A DNA stretch of 64,000 nt from Bacillota bacterium (GTDB lineage: Bacteria; Bacillota; Clostridia; UBA1381; UMGS1253): contig JAKJBW010000003.1 of the NCBI GenBank assembly GCA_022706785.1, forward strand, positions 52,528-116,527, given 5' to 3'. A model generated the notes under the pieces. It was given only the letters and a program-made list of their open reading frames with translations, was not told the DNA's origin and made no database searches. The first letter of the stretch is position 1. The number at the start of each line of letters is the position of its first letter. The position numbers and the translations under genes were made by a program. Below, piece after piece: positions 26,765 to 36,376 of the stretch.

Positions 26765-28216
26765 ATGCAATTTTTTGACTTGCTTTCGGATGTCGAAATC
26801 CTGGAGCTATCGGGAGACAAAACAAAACAGATCACAGGCATTGCCTATGATTCGCGTAACGTAGGGCCGGGCGATGTGTTTGTCTGTGTAAAGGGGTACG
26901 CATCCGACGGACACAAGTACGCGGCCGACGCAGAAGCCGCAGGCGCGGCGGCTATTGTGGCGCAGGATGCCGTTGATACCAAGCTGCCTGTTGCCTATGT
27001 CGCTGATACACGTCTGGCGCTTGCGCAAATCTCGAATACATTTTACGGGCGGCCGACAGAAAGACTTAAGCTGGTCGGCGTTACAGGCACAAACGGCAAG
27101 ACGACGGTCACCTATTTGCTTAAAACCATCTTGGAGCACGCAGGCAAGAAGGTGGGGCTTATCGGCACAAACCAGAACATGATCGGCGAGAGGATACTGC
27201 CGTCCAAGCACACGACGCCTGAGGCGCCCGAACTGTATGCCATGCTCGATGACATGCTGCGGGAGGGCGCGGAGTATGTGGTGATGGAGGTATCGTCACA
27301 TGCGCTGGCATTGGGCAGAGTGGAAGGCTGCCGCTTTGAGACCGCTGTATTTACCAATCTGACTCAGGATCACCTTGATTTCCATGCTGATATGGAGGAC
27401 TACTATGCGGCAAAGAAACAGCTGTTTTCCATGGCAAAGCGCGCTGTGATAAACACAGACGATGAATATGGCAAAAGGCTTGCCGGTGAGATACCGTGCC
27501 AGGCCATGACCTATGCGATTGAACATAAGGCCGATCTGCAGGCTTCGGATATAAAGATTTCGGCGCGAGGCGTCACGTTTACGCTCAAAACAGCTAAAGA
27601 AAGCATGCCCATGCGCTTGGGGATACCGGGCAGGTTCTCGGTATACAACGCCCTGGCCGCTACGGGCGCAGGGCTTAGTCTGGGCTTCGACGCAGACGAC
27701 ATAACCAAGGGCCTGATAATCGCCAAAGGCGTCAAGGGCCGTGCGGAGGTTGTCAACACGGGCCGCGACTATACGGTAATCATAGACTACGCCCATACGC
27801 CGGATGGACTTGCAAACATCATCCCCACTGTGCGTGAATTTACGCAGGGGCGCGTCATCACACTTTTCGGCTGCGGCGGCGACCGGGACAGGACGAAAAG
27901 GCCGCTTATGGGCGAAATGGCGGGAAGGCTTTCAGATTTCTGTATTGTGACGACAGACAATCCCAGAAGCGAGCCGCCCATGGCGATTATAGCGGACATT
28001 GTAAAAGGCATTGAGCCGACGGGCTGCGAGTATGTTGTGATTGAAAACAGGCAGGACGCTATCCGGTATGCGCTTACATATGCACAGCCCGACGACGTGG
28101 TGATTTTGGCGGGCAAGGGCCATGAAACCTATCAGATATTGGCCGACAAGACCATAGATTTTGATGAGCGCAAGATTGTGGCGCAGATTCTTGACGATAT
28201 GCAGCAAGAGAAATAA
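26765..28216 (+). CDS. murE: UDP-MurNAc-tripeptide synthetase MurE (diaminopimelate-adding)
   Basis: It adds the third residue of the peptidoglycan stem. The 483-aa product has GVTGTNGKTTVTYLL (ATP site, about 110), the conserved STTPEAPEL-like KHTTPEAPEL, the carbamylated-lysine region and the motif TTDNPRSEPP (about 399), where DNPR indicates meso-diaminopimelate rather than lysine. ATG follows GGAGGTGCTTTA. This tells that the cell wall is DAP type. Confidence 0.96.
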   Translation: MQFFDLLSDVEILELSGDKTKQITGIAYDSRNVGPGDVFVCVKGYASDGHKYAADAEAAGAAAIVAQDAVDTKLPVAYVADTRLALAQISNTFYGRPTERLKLVGVTGTNGKTTVTYLLKTILEHAGKKVGLIGTNQNMIGERILPSKHTTPEAPELYAMLDDMLREGAEYVVMEVSSHALALGRVEGCRFETAVFTNLTQDHLDFHADMEDYYAAKKQLFSMAKRAVINTDDEYGKRLAGEIPCQAMTYAIEHKADLQASDIKISARGVTFTLKTAKESMPMRLGIPGRFSVYNALAATGAGLSLGFDADDITKGLIIAKGVKGRAEVVNTGRDYTVIIDYAHTPDGLANIIPTVREFTQGRVITLFGCGGDRDRTKRPLMGEMAGRLSDFCIVTTDNPRSEPPMAIIADIVKGIEPTGCEYVVIENRQDAIRYALTYAQPDDVVILAGKGHETYQILADKTIDFDERKIVAQILDDMQQEK

Positions 28217-28274
28217 GATGCAGGCAAAAGCCGCATAGTGCGGATCAGATAACGACGCAAAGGGGCGGATCTGT

Positions 28275-29663
28275 TTGGAAGGGGTAGAGCTGCAGCAAAT
28301 CATAGATGCTTGCGGGGCAACGCTTTTGTGGGGCGATCCTAAAATAAAAATAAGCGGGATAACTACCGACAGCCGCAAAAGCGGGGCAGATACGCTGTTT
28401 ATCCCCATTGCCGGGCCTACCTTCGACGGTCATGAGTTTATCCGCGCGGCGTTCGACGGCGGGGCAGTGGCGGCGCTGACGCACCGGCATACCGACGACG
28501 TGGTTGTGGACCATGCGCTGCTTGCCGTAGAGGATACCTTAAAGGCGCTTGCGGATATCGCAAGGTGGTATCGGTCACGTTTTGCCATACCGCTGGCAGC
28601 GGTGACGGGTTCGGTGGGCAAAACCACCACCAAGGATATGTGCGCGTCCGCTCTGGCCTCACAGCTTTCGGTGCTCAAGACAAAAGGCAATTTCAACAAC
28701 GAGATCGGGCTTCCGCTCACGCTGTTCGGGCTTGATTCGTCGCACGATATTGCGGTTGTGGAAATGGGCATGAATCACTCCGGCGAGATACACCGCCTTG
28801 CCTCCATTGCAAAGCCCGATGTGGCGATAATCACCAACATTGGCATGTCACACATTGAAAATTTAGGCTCTCAGCAGGGCATATTGCAGGCAAAGCTTGA
28901 AATCACGGATTTTTTTCGCTCAGATTCCGTGCTGATTTTAAACGGCGATGATCCCCTGCTGTGGGAATGCAGGCAAAAGCCCCTTTACCGCACGCTGTTT
29001 TACGGCCGGGAAAATCCGGCGTGTGATTACAGAGCGGAAAACATTCAAAAATTTCCGCAATCAGTTGAATTTGACGCCGTTTTTGCGGGCGGCTGCCAGC
29101 ATATCCGCTGCAGTCTGCCGGGGGAACACAATGTATACAACGCGCTTGCGGCGTTTGCACTGGCGCATTATTTTAAGCTGGCGCCGGATCAAATCGCTCG
29201 GGGAATTGAGCGCTTTTCGCCGTCGGGCATGCGAACCGACATCCAAAGCTTCGGCGGTATAACGCTGATAAACGATTGTTACAACGCGTCGCCGGCTTCC
29301 ATGGAAGCGGCGCTCGATGTGTTGGCGGGCATGGCAAGCAAGCGAAAGGCAGCAATTTTGGGCGATATTTTAGAGATGGGTGAGTTTGCACCCGAAGCGC
29401 ACCGGCAGGTGGGACAGTATGCGGCGCGCAGCGGGATAGATTACCTGTTTACCGTAGGGCCAAGCGCCTCGTTTATGGCGCAGGGCGCAAAAGAAGAGGG
29501 CATGGGCGAGCAGGATGTGCTGCATTTCCAGACCAATAAACAGCTGATGGCGTATCTGCCGACGTTTCTGCAGGATGGGGATACGGTGCTTGTCAAAGCG
29601 TCGCGCGGTATGAAGTTTGAGCAGATATGCCAGTGTATCGCGCAGCTTCGGCAGATAACATGA
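28275..29663 (+). CDS. murF: UDP-MurNAc-tripeptide:D-Ala-D-Ala ligase MurF
   Basis: It adds D-Ala-D-Ala to complete the UDP-MurNAc-pentapeptide. The 462-aa product has ATP motif VTGSVGKTTTKDM (about 113), KGNFNNEIGLPLTL (typical of MurF), NDCYNASPASM and LGDILEMGE. TTG start at 28275 after AAGGGGCGGATCTGT. Found directly behind murE as in most Firmicutes. Confidence 0.96.
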   Translation: MEGVELQQIIDACGATLLWGDPKIKISGITTDSRKSGADTLFIPIAGPTFDGHEFIRAAFDGGAVAALTHRHTDDVVVDHALLAVEDTLKALADIARWYRSRFAIPLAAVTGSVGKTTTKDMCASALASQLSVLKTKGNFNNEIGLPLTLFGLDSSHDIAVVEMGMNHSGEIHRLASIAKPDVAIITNIGMSHIENLGSQQGILQAKLEITDFFRSDSVLILNGDDPLLWECRQKPLYRTLFYGRENPACDYRAENIQKFPQSVEFDAVFAGGCQHIRCSLPGEHNVYNALAAFALAHYFKLAPDQIARGIERFSPSGMRTDIQSFGGITLINDCYNASPASMEAALDVLAGMASKRKAAILGDILEMGEFAPEAHRQVGQYAARSGIDYLFTVGPSASFMAQGAKEEGMGEQDVLHFQTNKQLMAYLPTFLQDGDTVLVKASRGMKFEQICQCIAQLRQIT

Positions 29664-29680
29664 GCGGAGGTACCATGTAA

Positions 29681-30667
29681 ATGATATATGATGCCACAAA
29701 AATATTTTTGTTATACCTGACGCCTTTCGGGGTTGCTTTTGCTGTCAGCGCGCTTGTCGCTCCGGTTCTGATCCCTGTGCTGCGGCGTTTGAAGTTCGGG
29801 CAGAGCATTCGCGAGATTGGGCCGAGCTGGCACAAGGGCAAAACGGGCACGCCCACCATGGGCGGCGTGATTTTTATAGTCGGGGTGGTGGCGGCGGCGT
29901 TTTTTGGCGTCCCCGACCCGCGCGGGGTAATAATATTGTTGGCGACAGTCGGATTTGGGGTTATAGGATTCATAGATGATTTTATTAAAATTGTGTTAAA
30001 GCGGAATTTAGGCCTGACAGCTCTGCAAAAGCTTATTTTGCAGATTGCTGTTTCGACAGCGTATGTCGTAGTGCTAAACGGGCTTGGACTTTTAAGCAGC
30101 GATGTTTTAATTCCGTTTACCAATATTATGTGGGATTTAGGCTGGCTCTTTATTCCCTTTTCGGTGTTCATCATGGTCGGTTTTGTAAACGCCGTAAACC
30201 TTACCGACGGGCTTGACGGGCTTGCCGCTTCGGTGACTGCCGTTGTTTCAGCGTTTTTTGCGTTTGGCGCTTTTTTGACCGGCGACGTGGGCGTTTCTTT
30301 GTTCTGCACCGCCCTTACCGGCGGCTGCCTCGCCTTTTTGCTGTTCAACCATCATCCCGCCAAGGTGTTTATGGGTGACACGGGATCGCTGTTTTTGGGC
30401 GGTGCGCTGGCGGCGGCGGCAATTGCGCTTAAAATGCCGCTTATTTTAGTGATTGCCGGCCTGATATATGTACTGGAAGCACTTTCGGTTATGCTTCAGG
30501 TGGCGTTTTTTAAGCTGACCGGCAAACGCATTTTTAAAATGAGCCCTATCCACCATCATTTTGAGATGATGGGGTGGAATGAGGTTAAGATTGTGACGGT
30601 GTTCACTTCTGTCACAATTGCCGCTTGCGGCTTGTCGCTGCTGGCAGTCTGGGCGGCGATATTTTAA
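29681..30667 (+). CDS. mraY: phospho-N-acetylmuramoyl-pentapeptide transferase MraY
   Basis: It makes lipid I on the inner face of the membrane. The 328-aa product has about ten membrane segments and the family motifs GTPTMGG, DDFIK, NAVNLTDGLDGLA and SPIHHHFEMMGW. GGAGGTACC precedes the ATG. In most Clostridia murD follows; here a 70-bp gap leads straight to the SEDS gene. Confidence 0.97.
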   Translation: MIYDATKIFLLYLTPFGVAFAVSALVAPVLIPVLRRLKFGQSIREIGPSWHKGKTGTPTMGGVIFIVGVVAAAFFGVPDPRGVIILLATVGFGVIGFIDDFIKIVLKRNLGLTALQKLILQIAVSTAYVVVLNGLGLLSSDVLIPFTNIMWDLGWLFIPFSVFIMVGFVNAVNLTDGLDGLAASVTAVVSAFFAFGAFLTGDVGVSLFCTALTGGCLAFLLFNHHPAKVFMGDTGSLFLGGALAAAAIALKMPLILVIAGLIYVLEALSVMLQVAFFKLTGKRIFKMSPIHHHFEMMGWNEVKIVTVFTSVTIAACGLSLLAVWAAIF

Positions 30668-30737
30668 GCCCGGCGGTACAAACGGCTGAGCAGAGCGCCG
30701 AAACTTTTACAATGAGTCGAATCAGGAGGGAAGATGT

Positions 30738-31907
30738 ATGGCAAAAACGCTGGTGAAAACAAGAAGTGCCGGGCCCAAACAGCAGCAAAAGGCAGCTGCC
30801 GTAAAGGGCGCCGACAAAACCCTGATTTTGATTATCATCAGTCTGGTCGTGTTTGGACTGGTCATGGTATTTTCGGCCAGCGCGCCCGCGGCCAGCTACT
30901 ATGAGGACAACGCCTACCACTATGTTATCCGTCAGGGGATCTTTGCCGTGATGGGATTTGTGTCCATGTTTGTTCTTTCCCGTTTCGACTACCATAACTA
31001 TGGCGCGCTTGCGCTTGCCATCCTTATCGGAAGCTTTCTTCTGCTGTTTGCCGTCTATATCCCGGGGCTGGGAATTGAGTCAAACGGTGCGCGGCGCTGG
31101 ATAGGCTACGGGGTATTTTCACTTCAGCCGTCGGAGGTGGCAAAGGTCGGCATTATCATATACTTTTCCTACAGCCTGTCCATCATAAAGGATAAGGTCC
31201 GGTTTTTCTGGAGCGGTCAATTCCGGTATTTGGTCATACTGGGGCTTTTCGCAATAGTGCTTATGGCGGAGCCGCACTTCAGCGGCACGGTGGTTATATG
31301 CGCCACGGCTGTTATCATGCTCCTGATCGCGGGCGCACGTATCAGAGACTATGCGCTGCTGGCGCTGCCCATGATTCCCGCCGCCGTGTTTGTCATATGG
31401 AAGGAGCCCTATCGGCTGGAGCGTGTGACAACATTTTTAAACCCCTTTGCCGATCCGTCCGACGCCGGCTTCCAGATCGTACAGTCACTGTACGCCATAG
31501 GCTCAGGCGGCATTTTCGGCCTTGGCCTTGGGCTTAGCCGCCAGAAGTTTCTCTACATACCCGAGCCGCAAAACGATTTTATCTTTTCCATCATATGCGA
31601 GGAGCTTGGCCTTGTGGGCGCGATCGCGGTTTTGGCCCTGTTTGCCGTTTTGATCTGGAAGGGCTACCGCATCTCACAAGAAGCGCCCGATCTGTTCGGT
31701 TCTCTGCTTGCGGCCGGAATTACCAGCCTGATCGCCATTCAGGTTATCATCAATATCGCCGTTGTTACCTCATCAGTGCCCGTAACCGGCATGGCGCTGC
31801 CGTTTTTCAGCTACGGCGGCACATCGCTGTTTATTCTGCTCAGCTGCATGGGTGTTTTGCTTAATGTTTCAAGGCAGACAATAAAGAGAACGGGTGAGGT
31901 GGCATGA
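30738..31907 (+). CDS. ftsW: SEDS peptidoglycan polymerase/flippase family protein (FtsW/SpoVE)
   Basis: SEDS proteins polymerise glycan strands together with a class B PBP. The 389-aa product has a charged N terminus, about ten membrane segments, GLGIESNGARRWIGYG, LQPSEVAK, the PEPQNDFIFSIICEELG block and SYGGTSL near the end. It pairs with the PASTA PBP of this cluster, so it is FtsW or SpoVE. AGGAGGGAAG precedes the ATG. Its end overlaps murG by 4 bp. Confidence 0.94.
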   Translation: MAKTLVKTRSAGPKQQQKAAAVKGADKTLILIIISLVVFGLVMVFSASAPAASYYEDNAYHYVIRQGIFAVMGFVSMFVLSRFDYHNYGALALAILIGSFLLLFAVYIPGLGIESNGARRWIGYGVFSLQPSEVAKVGIIIYFSYSLSIIKDKVRFFWSGQFRYLVILGLFAIVLMAEPHFSGTVVICATAVIMLLIAGARIRDYALLALPMIPAAVFVIWKEPYRLERVTTFLNPFADPSDAGFQIVQSLYAIGSGGIFGLGLGLSRQKFLYIPEPQNDFIFSIICEELGLVGAIAVLALFAVLIWKGYRISQEAPDLFGSLLAAGITSLIAIQVIINIAVVTSSVPVTGMALPFFSYGGTSLFILLSCMGVLLNVSRQTIKRTGEVA

Positions 31908-33013
31908 GGATTCTTTTTGCGGGAGGCGGTACGGCGGGGCACATCAATCCGGCGCTCTCCATTGCGGCTTACGCCAAAAAAAAGGATAAGGATACGCAGA
32001 TTCTTTTCATAGGGAAAAAAGGGAATATGGAAGAAAAGCTGGTCGGCAACGCCGGCTTTGACATAGAATTCATTGATATCGAAGGCATTAAAAGAAAGCT
32101 TACACTTGACAATATCCGGGTGGCTGTCAAGGCTTTCGCGGCCTTAAGCGCATGTAAGCGCATTTTAAAACGCTTTTCGCCCGATGTGGTGATCTGTACC
32201 GGAGGCTATGTCAGCGGACCTGTCATGCACGCTGCCCACGCTCTGCACATTCCATGCATCATCCATGAACAGAATGTTTTTCCGGGGGTCACAGTAAAGC
32301 TGTCGGCACGCTATGCCGATGTAATCGCCACCAGTTTTGAACAAACGGCGCAGTATATTAAGCAGAGGGACAAATGTATTTTTACCGGAAATCCTGTACG
32401 GGCAGACGTTTTAACCGCCGACAGACAGGCCGCAAGGACGGCTTTGGGTGCGGATGGGCGGCCGTTTATTCTGGCGTTTGGCGGAAGCCTGGGGGCGCAG
32501 CGGATCAACGAGGCGATTGCGGGATACATCCGCCTGCTTGACAAGGCAAGCGATGTGCAGCTGCTGTTCGGCACCGGTGTGCGCGGTTATGATGAGGTGA
32601 TGAAAGGCTTGGTGGCGGCGGGGGTGTGTGTTGATAACCATCCCGGTATCCGAATAGAGCCATATATCTATAATATGAATGAAGCGATGGCGGCTGCGGA
32701 TATCGTTATTTCCAGAGCGGGCGCAATCACCATAAGTGAGATAACCGCGCTGGGCAAGGCGGCGATTTTGATCCCTTCGCCCAATGTCGCGCACAATCAC
32801 CAATACGAGAACGCGCGCCTTCTGGAGAAGCATCATGCGGCGCTGCTCATAGCCGATGCCGATCTGACAGCCGGGCGGCTGAAGGAAAAAATCGACGCAC
32901 TCTTAAAAGATAAAGCGCTCCTTGCCTCATTGGGGGAAAACGCGAAAAAAATGGGCGTTACGGACGCCGCGGAAAAGATATATGAAATAGCGCTGCGCCT
33001 TTGCCGCAAGTAA
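31904..33013 (+). CDS. murG: UDP-GlcNAc:lipid I N-acetylglucosaminyltransferase MurG
   Basis: It converts lipid I to lipid II. The 369-aa GT-B protein starts MRILFAGGGTAGHINPALS, has CTGGYVSGP, IHEQNVFPG, GGSLGAQRIN and the donor-binding region VISRAGAITISEITALGKAAILIP (two blocks). Start overlaps the ftsW stop. Confidence 0.97.
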   Translation: MRILFAGGGTAGHINPALSIAAYAKKKDKDTQILFIGKKGNMEEKLVGNAGFDIEFIDIEGIKRKLTLDNIRVAVKAFAALSACKRILKRFSPDVVICTGGYVSGPVMHAAHALHIPCIIHEQNVFPGVTVKLSARYADVIATSFEQTAQYIKQRDKCIFTGNPVRADVLTADRQAARTALGADGRPFILAFGGSLGAQRINEAIAGYIRLLDKASDVQLLFGTGVRGYDEVMKGLVAAGVCVDNHPGIRIEPYIYNMNEAMAAADIVISRAGAITISEITALGKAAILIPSPNVAHNHQYENARLLEKHHAALLIADADLTAGRLKEKIDALLKDKALLASLGENAKKMGVTDAAEKIYEIALRLCRK

Positions 33014-33086
33014 CGCCTTGCCACAAGTTTGCATAGTATATATGGCGATGACAAATTCGGCAAACTTGTGGAGGTGTGCTCTGGAA

Positions 33087-34340
33087 ATGGCAAGGTTTTT
33101 AATAGACGGAGGTTATCCGCTGGAGGGTGAGGTGCGTGTTCACGGTGCAAAGAACGCGGTACTGCCCATATTGGCGGCGACGGTACTCAACGGAGGCAGG
33201 AACGTGATTCACGACTGCCCGGATTTAAAGGATGTCCAGTCCTCAATTGCGATCCTTGAATTTTTAGGCTGCAATGTACATAGAGAAGGCTCAACGCTGT
33301 TTGTAGATTCTTCCAGGGCAATAAATGAAGAAATCCCCGAGCAGCTCATGAGAGAGATGCGCTCATCCGTGATCTTTCTGGGGGCTATCATATCCCGTTT
33401 CGGCAAGGCTGTAACCTCCACACCGGGAGGTTGCGAGCTGGGGCCCAGGCCAATAGACCTGCATTTAAAGGCGTTTCGCCAGCTTGGCATTGAAATCGCG
33501 GAGTCGCACGGTTACATCACATGCACTGCCGACAACCTGCACGCCGCAAGCATCCATCTGGATTTTCCAAGCGTGGGAGCCACGGAAAATATCATGCTTG
33601 CCGCAAGCAGGGCCAAGGGAACAACCGTCATCACTAATGCCGCCAAAGAGCCTGAGATCGTGGATCTGCAAAACTATCTGAACGGAACCGGGGCAAAAAT
33701 CATCGGAGCAGGCACCAGCGAGATCCAAATCGAAGGTGTGGGCGAGTTTCATGATGTTGAACATACCGTAATTCCAGACCGCATTGTGGCTACCACTTAC
33801 CTTGCCTGCAGCGCCATCACAGGCGGTATGGTTCAGCTCACAAATGTAGAAAGTTCACACATTGAAGCGGTACTGTCCATCATGCGGGAATGCGGCTCCA
33901 AGTTCTACATAAACGGCAGCACCCTTATCCACATTCCGCCTAAAAAGATTCTTCCCATTGACTGTATACGTACCCAACCTTATCCCGGCTTTCCCACGGA
34001 TGCGCAATCGCCCTTGATGGCGGTATTGACACTGGCGCGCGGTACGAGTATATTTGTTGAAAATATTTTTGAGAGCCGGTTTAAACACGTGGTAGAGCTT
34101 GCCAGGATGGGCGCGGATATCACGGTGGACGGACGGATGGCTGTGATCCGGGGCGTAGAGCGCCTGAGCGGCGCTAAGGTAAACGCCATGGACCTGCGTG
34201 GCGGCGCGGCGCTCGTAGTGGCTGGGCTTGCGGCCGAGGGGAGAACAGAAGTGGATGATGTGGGGCACGTAGACCGTGGCTACGAAAGACTGGAAAACCA
34301 TTTGACAAAATTAGGCGCAAAGATTAAGAGGGAGCAATAA
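33087..34340 (+). CDS. murA: UDP-N-acetylglucosamine 1-carboxyvinyltransferase MurA
   Basis: First committed step of peptidoglycan synthesis: transfer of enolpyruvate from PEP to UDP-GlcNAc. The 417-aa product has GAKNAVLPILAATVL near the N terminus, the active-site loop with Cys in TPGGCELGPRPIDLHL (the target of fosfomycin), and PGFPTDAQSPLMA. ATG at 33087 matches the family start; GGAGG lies 12 nt upstream, and an in-frame CTG at 33081 would be better spaced. The upstream 69 in-frame bases are unlikely to be coding. Confidence 0.96.
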   Translation: MARFLIDGGYPLEGEVRVHGAKNAVLPILAATVLNGGRNVIHDCPDLKDVQSSIAILEFLGCNVHREGSTLFVDSSRAINEEIPEQLMREMRSSVIFLGAIISRFGKAVTSTPGGCELGPRPIDLHLKAFRQLGIEIAESHGYITCTADNLHAASIHLDFPSVGATENIMLAASRAKGTTVITNAAKEPEIVDLQNYLNGTGAKIIGAGTSEIQIEGVGEFHDVEHTVIPDRIVATTYLACSAITGGMVQLTNVESSHIEAVLSIMRECGSKFYINGSTLIHIPPKKILPIDCIRTQPYPGFPTDAQSPLMAVLTLARGTSIFVENIFESRFKHVVELARMGADITVDGRMAVIRGVERLSGAKVNAMDLRGGAALVVAGLAAEGRTEVDDVGHVDRGYERLENHLTKLGAKIKREQ

Positions 34341-34342
34341 TC

Positions 34343-35143
34343 ATGCGGCAGACAAAGGAAAAACTGCGCGGTGCGGCGTCGGGCGATATTAAGGCGCGCC
34401 ATATGCTGCGTCAAAGGAAACGAAGAAGAAAAAAAATTCTGATAAGGACAGTCCTCGTCCTTGTTCTTTTGGCAAGCGCACTTAGCGCAATCGTTTTTCT
34501 GACGCCGTGGTTTAATATTACAGCCGTTGAGGTGCATGGCAATCAAAAGGTGAGCGCCGAGCAGATTGTGAGCGCTTCCGGAGTCGCCACAGGCAGCAAC
34601 ACATTTGCTTTCAGTCTTGGGCGTGCCACAGACCGGGTTTTGGGCCTGCCATACATAAAGACGGTAAACTTCCGGCGGATTTTCCTGCCGGTTAAGGTAA
34701 TTGCCGAAGTGACGGAGACACGGCTTGTGTGTTACGCGGCTTATGCCGGCGGTTTTGTGGGGATAGATAATGACGGCAAGGCCGCAGAGATCATGACGTC
34801 CGCGCCCGGCGGCGTGCCTGCCGTTAAGGGGATGAATCTTGTGGCATATGAGCTTGGGCGCAAGGCGGAGGCTGAAATGCCGGGACAGATAGACGCCATA
34901 CTGATGTATACCGGTCAGTTGGAGAGCGCGGGGCTGCTGTCCGACACAACGGATTTGGATGTAACCAGCCTTATGGATGTGAAATTTATTTATCAGGGCA
35001 GACTCAAAGCGTATTGCGCAGACGGCACGGATTTGGAGAGAAAGCTTTTGATGTTTAAAGAAGTGGAGCAAAACCAGCTGCCTGCCGGCGCAAGGGGTGA
35101 AATAGACCTTACCGTCAAGGGCATGGCATCTTACAGACCATAG
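34343..35143 (+). CDS. divIB: cell division protein DivIB/FtsQ
   Basis: A bitopic divisome protein that works with FtsL and DivIC. The 266-aa product has a very basic cytoplasmic part (about 1-35), one membrane helix (about 36-55), a POTRA domain beginning FNITAVEVHGNQKVSAEQIV, and a beta domain. It starts 2 bp after murA. Confidence 0.9.
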   Translation: MRQTKEKLRGAASGDIKARHMLRQRKRRRKKILIRTVLVLVLLASALSAIVFLTPWFNITAVEVHGNQKVSAEQIVSASGVATGSNTFAFSLGRATDRVLGLPYIKTVNFRRIFLPVKVIAEVTETRLVCYAAYAGGFVGIDNDGKAAEIMTSAPGGVPAVKGMNLVAYELGRKAEAEMPGQIDAILMYTGQLESAGLLSDTTDLDVTSLMDVKFIYQGRLKAYCADGTDLERKLLMFKEVEQNQLPAGARGEIDLTVKGMASYRP

Positions 35144-35161
35144 TAAACCAGGGGGAACACC

Positions 35162-35920
35162 ATGAACAAAAGAGCAAATCTAAAGGCGCAGGTTGCAATA
35201 GGCATTGTTTGTGCCATACTGACATACGCGGTTGCCACACAGTTGAGCAGCGTGAAGAAAAACGTGGCGATCGAATCTAAGCAGGCGCAAAAGGCCGAGG
35301 AGCTGCAGATAGAATTCGGCAAGGAAAAAGAGAAGAATGCCGATTTGTATGTACAGCTCACAGACGCGCAGAATGAGTTAAAACAGTACAGGGATCAGGC
35401 GGCCGATACATCGGACTATGCCAAAATCCTGTCCGAGCAGCTCAAGCGCAGTGAGGTGCTGGCGGGTCTGACCGCGGCGGAAGGTCCGGGTATCATACTC
35501 ACCATATCGGAAGGCAACGCCGATGCGTCAGGGACAAGCACCCTGGCCGACAAGGAAATGCTCCTTATCCACGATAGCGACTTAAGGCTGGTGATCACAG
35601 AGCTTTCCGCGGCGGGCGCCGAGGCGATCTCCATAAACGGACAGCGGATAATCGCCACTACGCCCATCAGGTGCGTGGGGCCGGTCATCAACGTCAACGA
35701 GCAGAAAATGGCGCCGCCGTATGAGATAAGTGCGATAGGCGATCCCAAGATGCTGGAAGCGGCGGTAAACATGCGGGCGGGACTTAAGGATTTATTTTCT
35801 CCTGTGGGAATACAAATCAGCGTGCGCACACAGGACAAGCTCACTATCCCCCGGTATAAAGGGACCGTAAACTTTAAATTCGCATCGTCGGTGCCCGAAG
35901 AAGGCGGAGGTGATCGGTAA
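35162..35920 (+). CDS. DUF881 family protein (YlxX/YlxW-like)
   Basis: DUF881 proteins are found between divIB and ftsZ in many Clostridia and Bacillus; their function is not settled. The 252-aa product has an N-terminal membrane helix (about 9-25), a coiled coil (about 32-85) and the conserved globular domain starting LAGLTAAEGPGIILTISEG, with LLIHDSDLRLVITELSAAGAEAISING following in two blocks. Only one copy is present here, whereas two are common. It overlaps the next gene by one base. Confidence 0.9.
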   Translation: MNKRANLKAQVAIGIVCAILTYAVATQLSSVKKNVAIESKQAQKAEELQIEFGKEKEKNADLYVQLTDAQNELKQYRDQAADTSDYAKILSEQLKRSEVLAGLTAAEGPGIILTISEGNADASGTSTLADKEMLLIHDSDLRLVITELSAAGAEAISINGQRIIATTPIRCVGPVINVNEQKMAPPYEISAIGDPKMLEAAVNMRAGLKDLFSPVGIQISVRTQDKLTIPRYKGTVNFKFASSVPEEGGGDR

Positions 35921-36276
35921 TGGGAATAATAGCGGGCCTGATTGCGGGCTTGATTGTCGCCTATTTTGCGGGCGTACATATTCCGGCGGCATACTCGACA
36001 TATATGGCTGTGGGGATTTTGGCCGCGCTTGATTCGGTCTGCGGCGGGATAAGCGCATCCATGACCAAGACGTTTAACCTGAAAATATTTATCAGCGGTT
36101 TGTTTTTTAACGCCGTTATCGCGGCAGGGCTGGTGTATCTTGGCAAACTTCTCGGGGTTGATCTGTCTTTGGCGGCAATTGTGGTGTTCGGCTCAAGAAT
36201 TATTCAAAATTTTGCAATTATTCGAAGATTACTATTGAATAAATTTGAAAAAAAAGATAAAATATTAAATAAGTAA
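35920..36276 (+). CDS. sbp: small basic protein Sbp (DUF1290)
   Basis: A 118-aa membrane protein with three hydrophobic segments and a basic C terminus, matching the family found directly upstream of ftsA/ftsZ in Firmicutes. GSRIIQNFAIIRR is the typical C-terminal block. Function unknown; the genomic position is the main clue and points to division. Confidence 0.9.
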   Translation: MGIIAGLIAGLIVAYFAGVHIPAAYSTYMAVGILAALDSVCGGISASMTKTFNLKIFISGLFFNAVIAAGLVYLGKLLGVDLSLAAIVVFGSRIIQNFAIIRRLLLNKFEKKDKILNK

Positions 36277-36376
36277 ATTTTATTATCTTGTGAAGCAGAT
36301 ATTTTACTTTTGACTACGCAAATAATATTCGTCAATACGGGCAAGCTGTGCGATTATATTTAAGGGGGCATTAAAA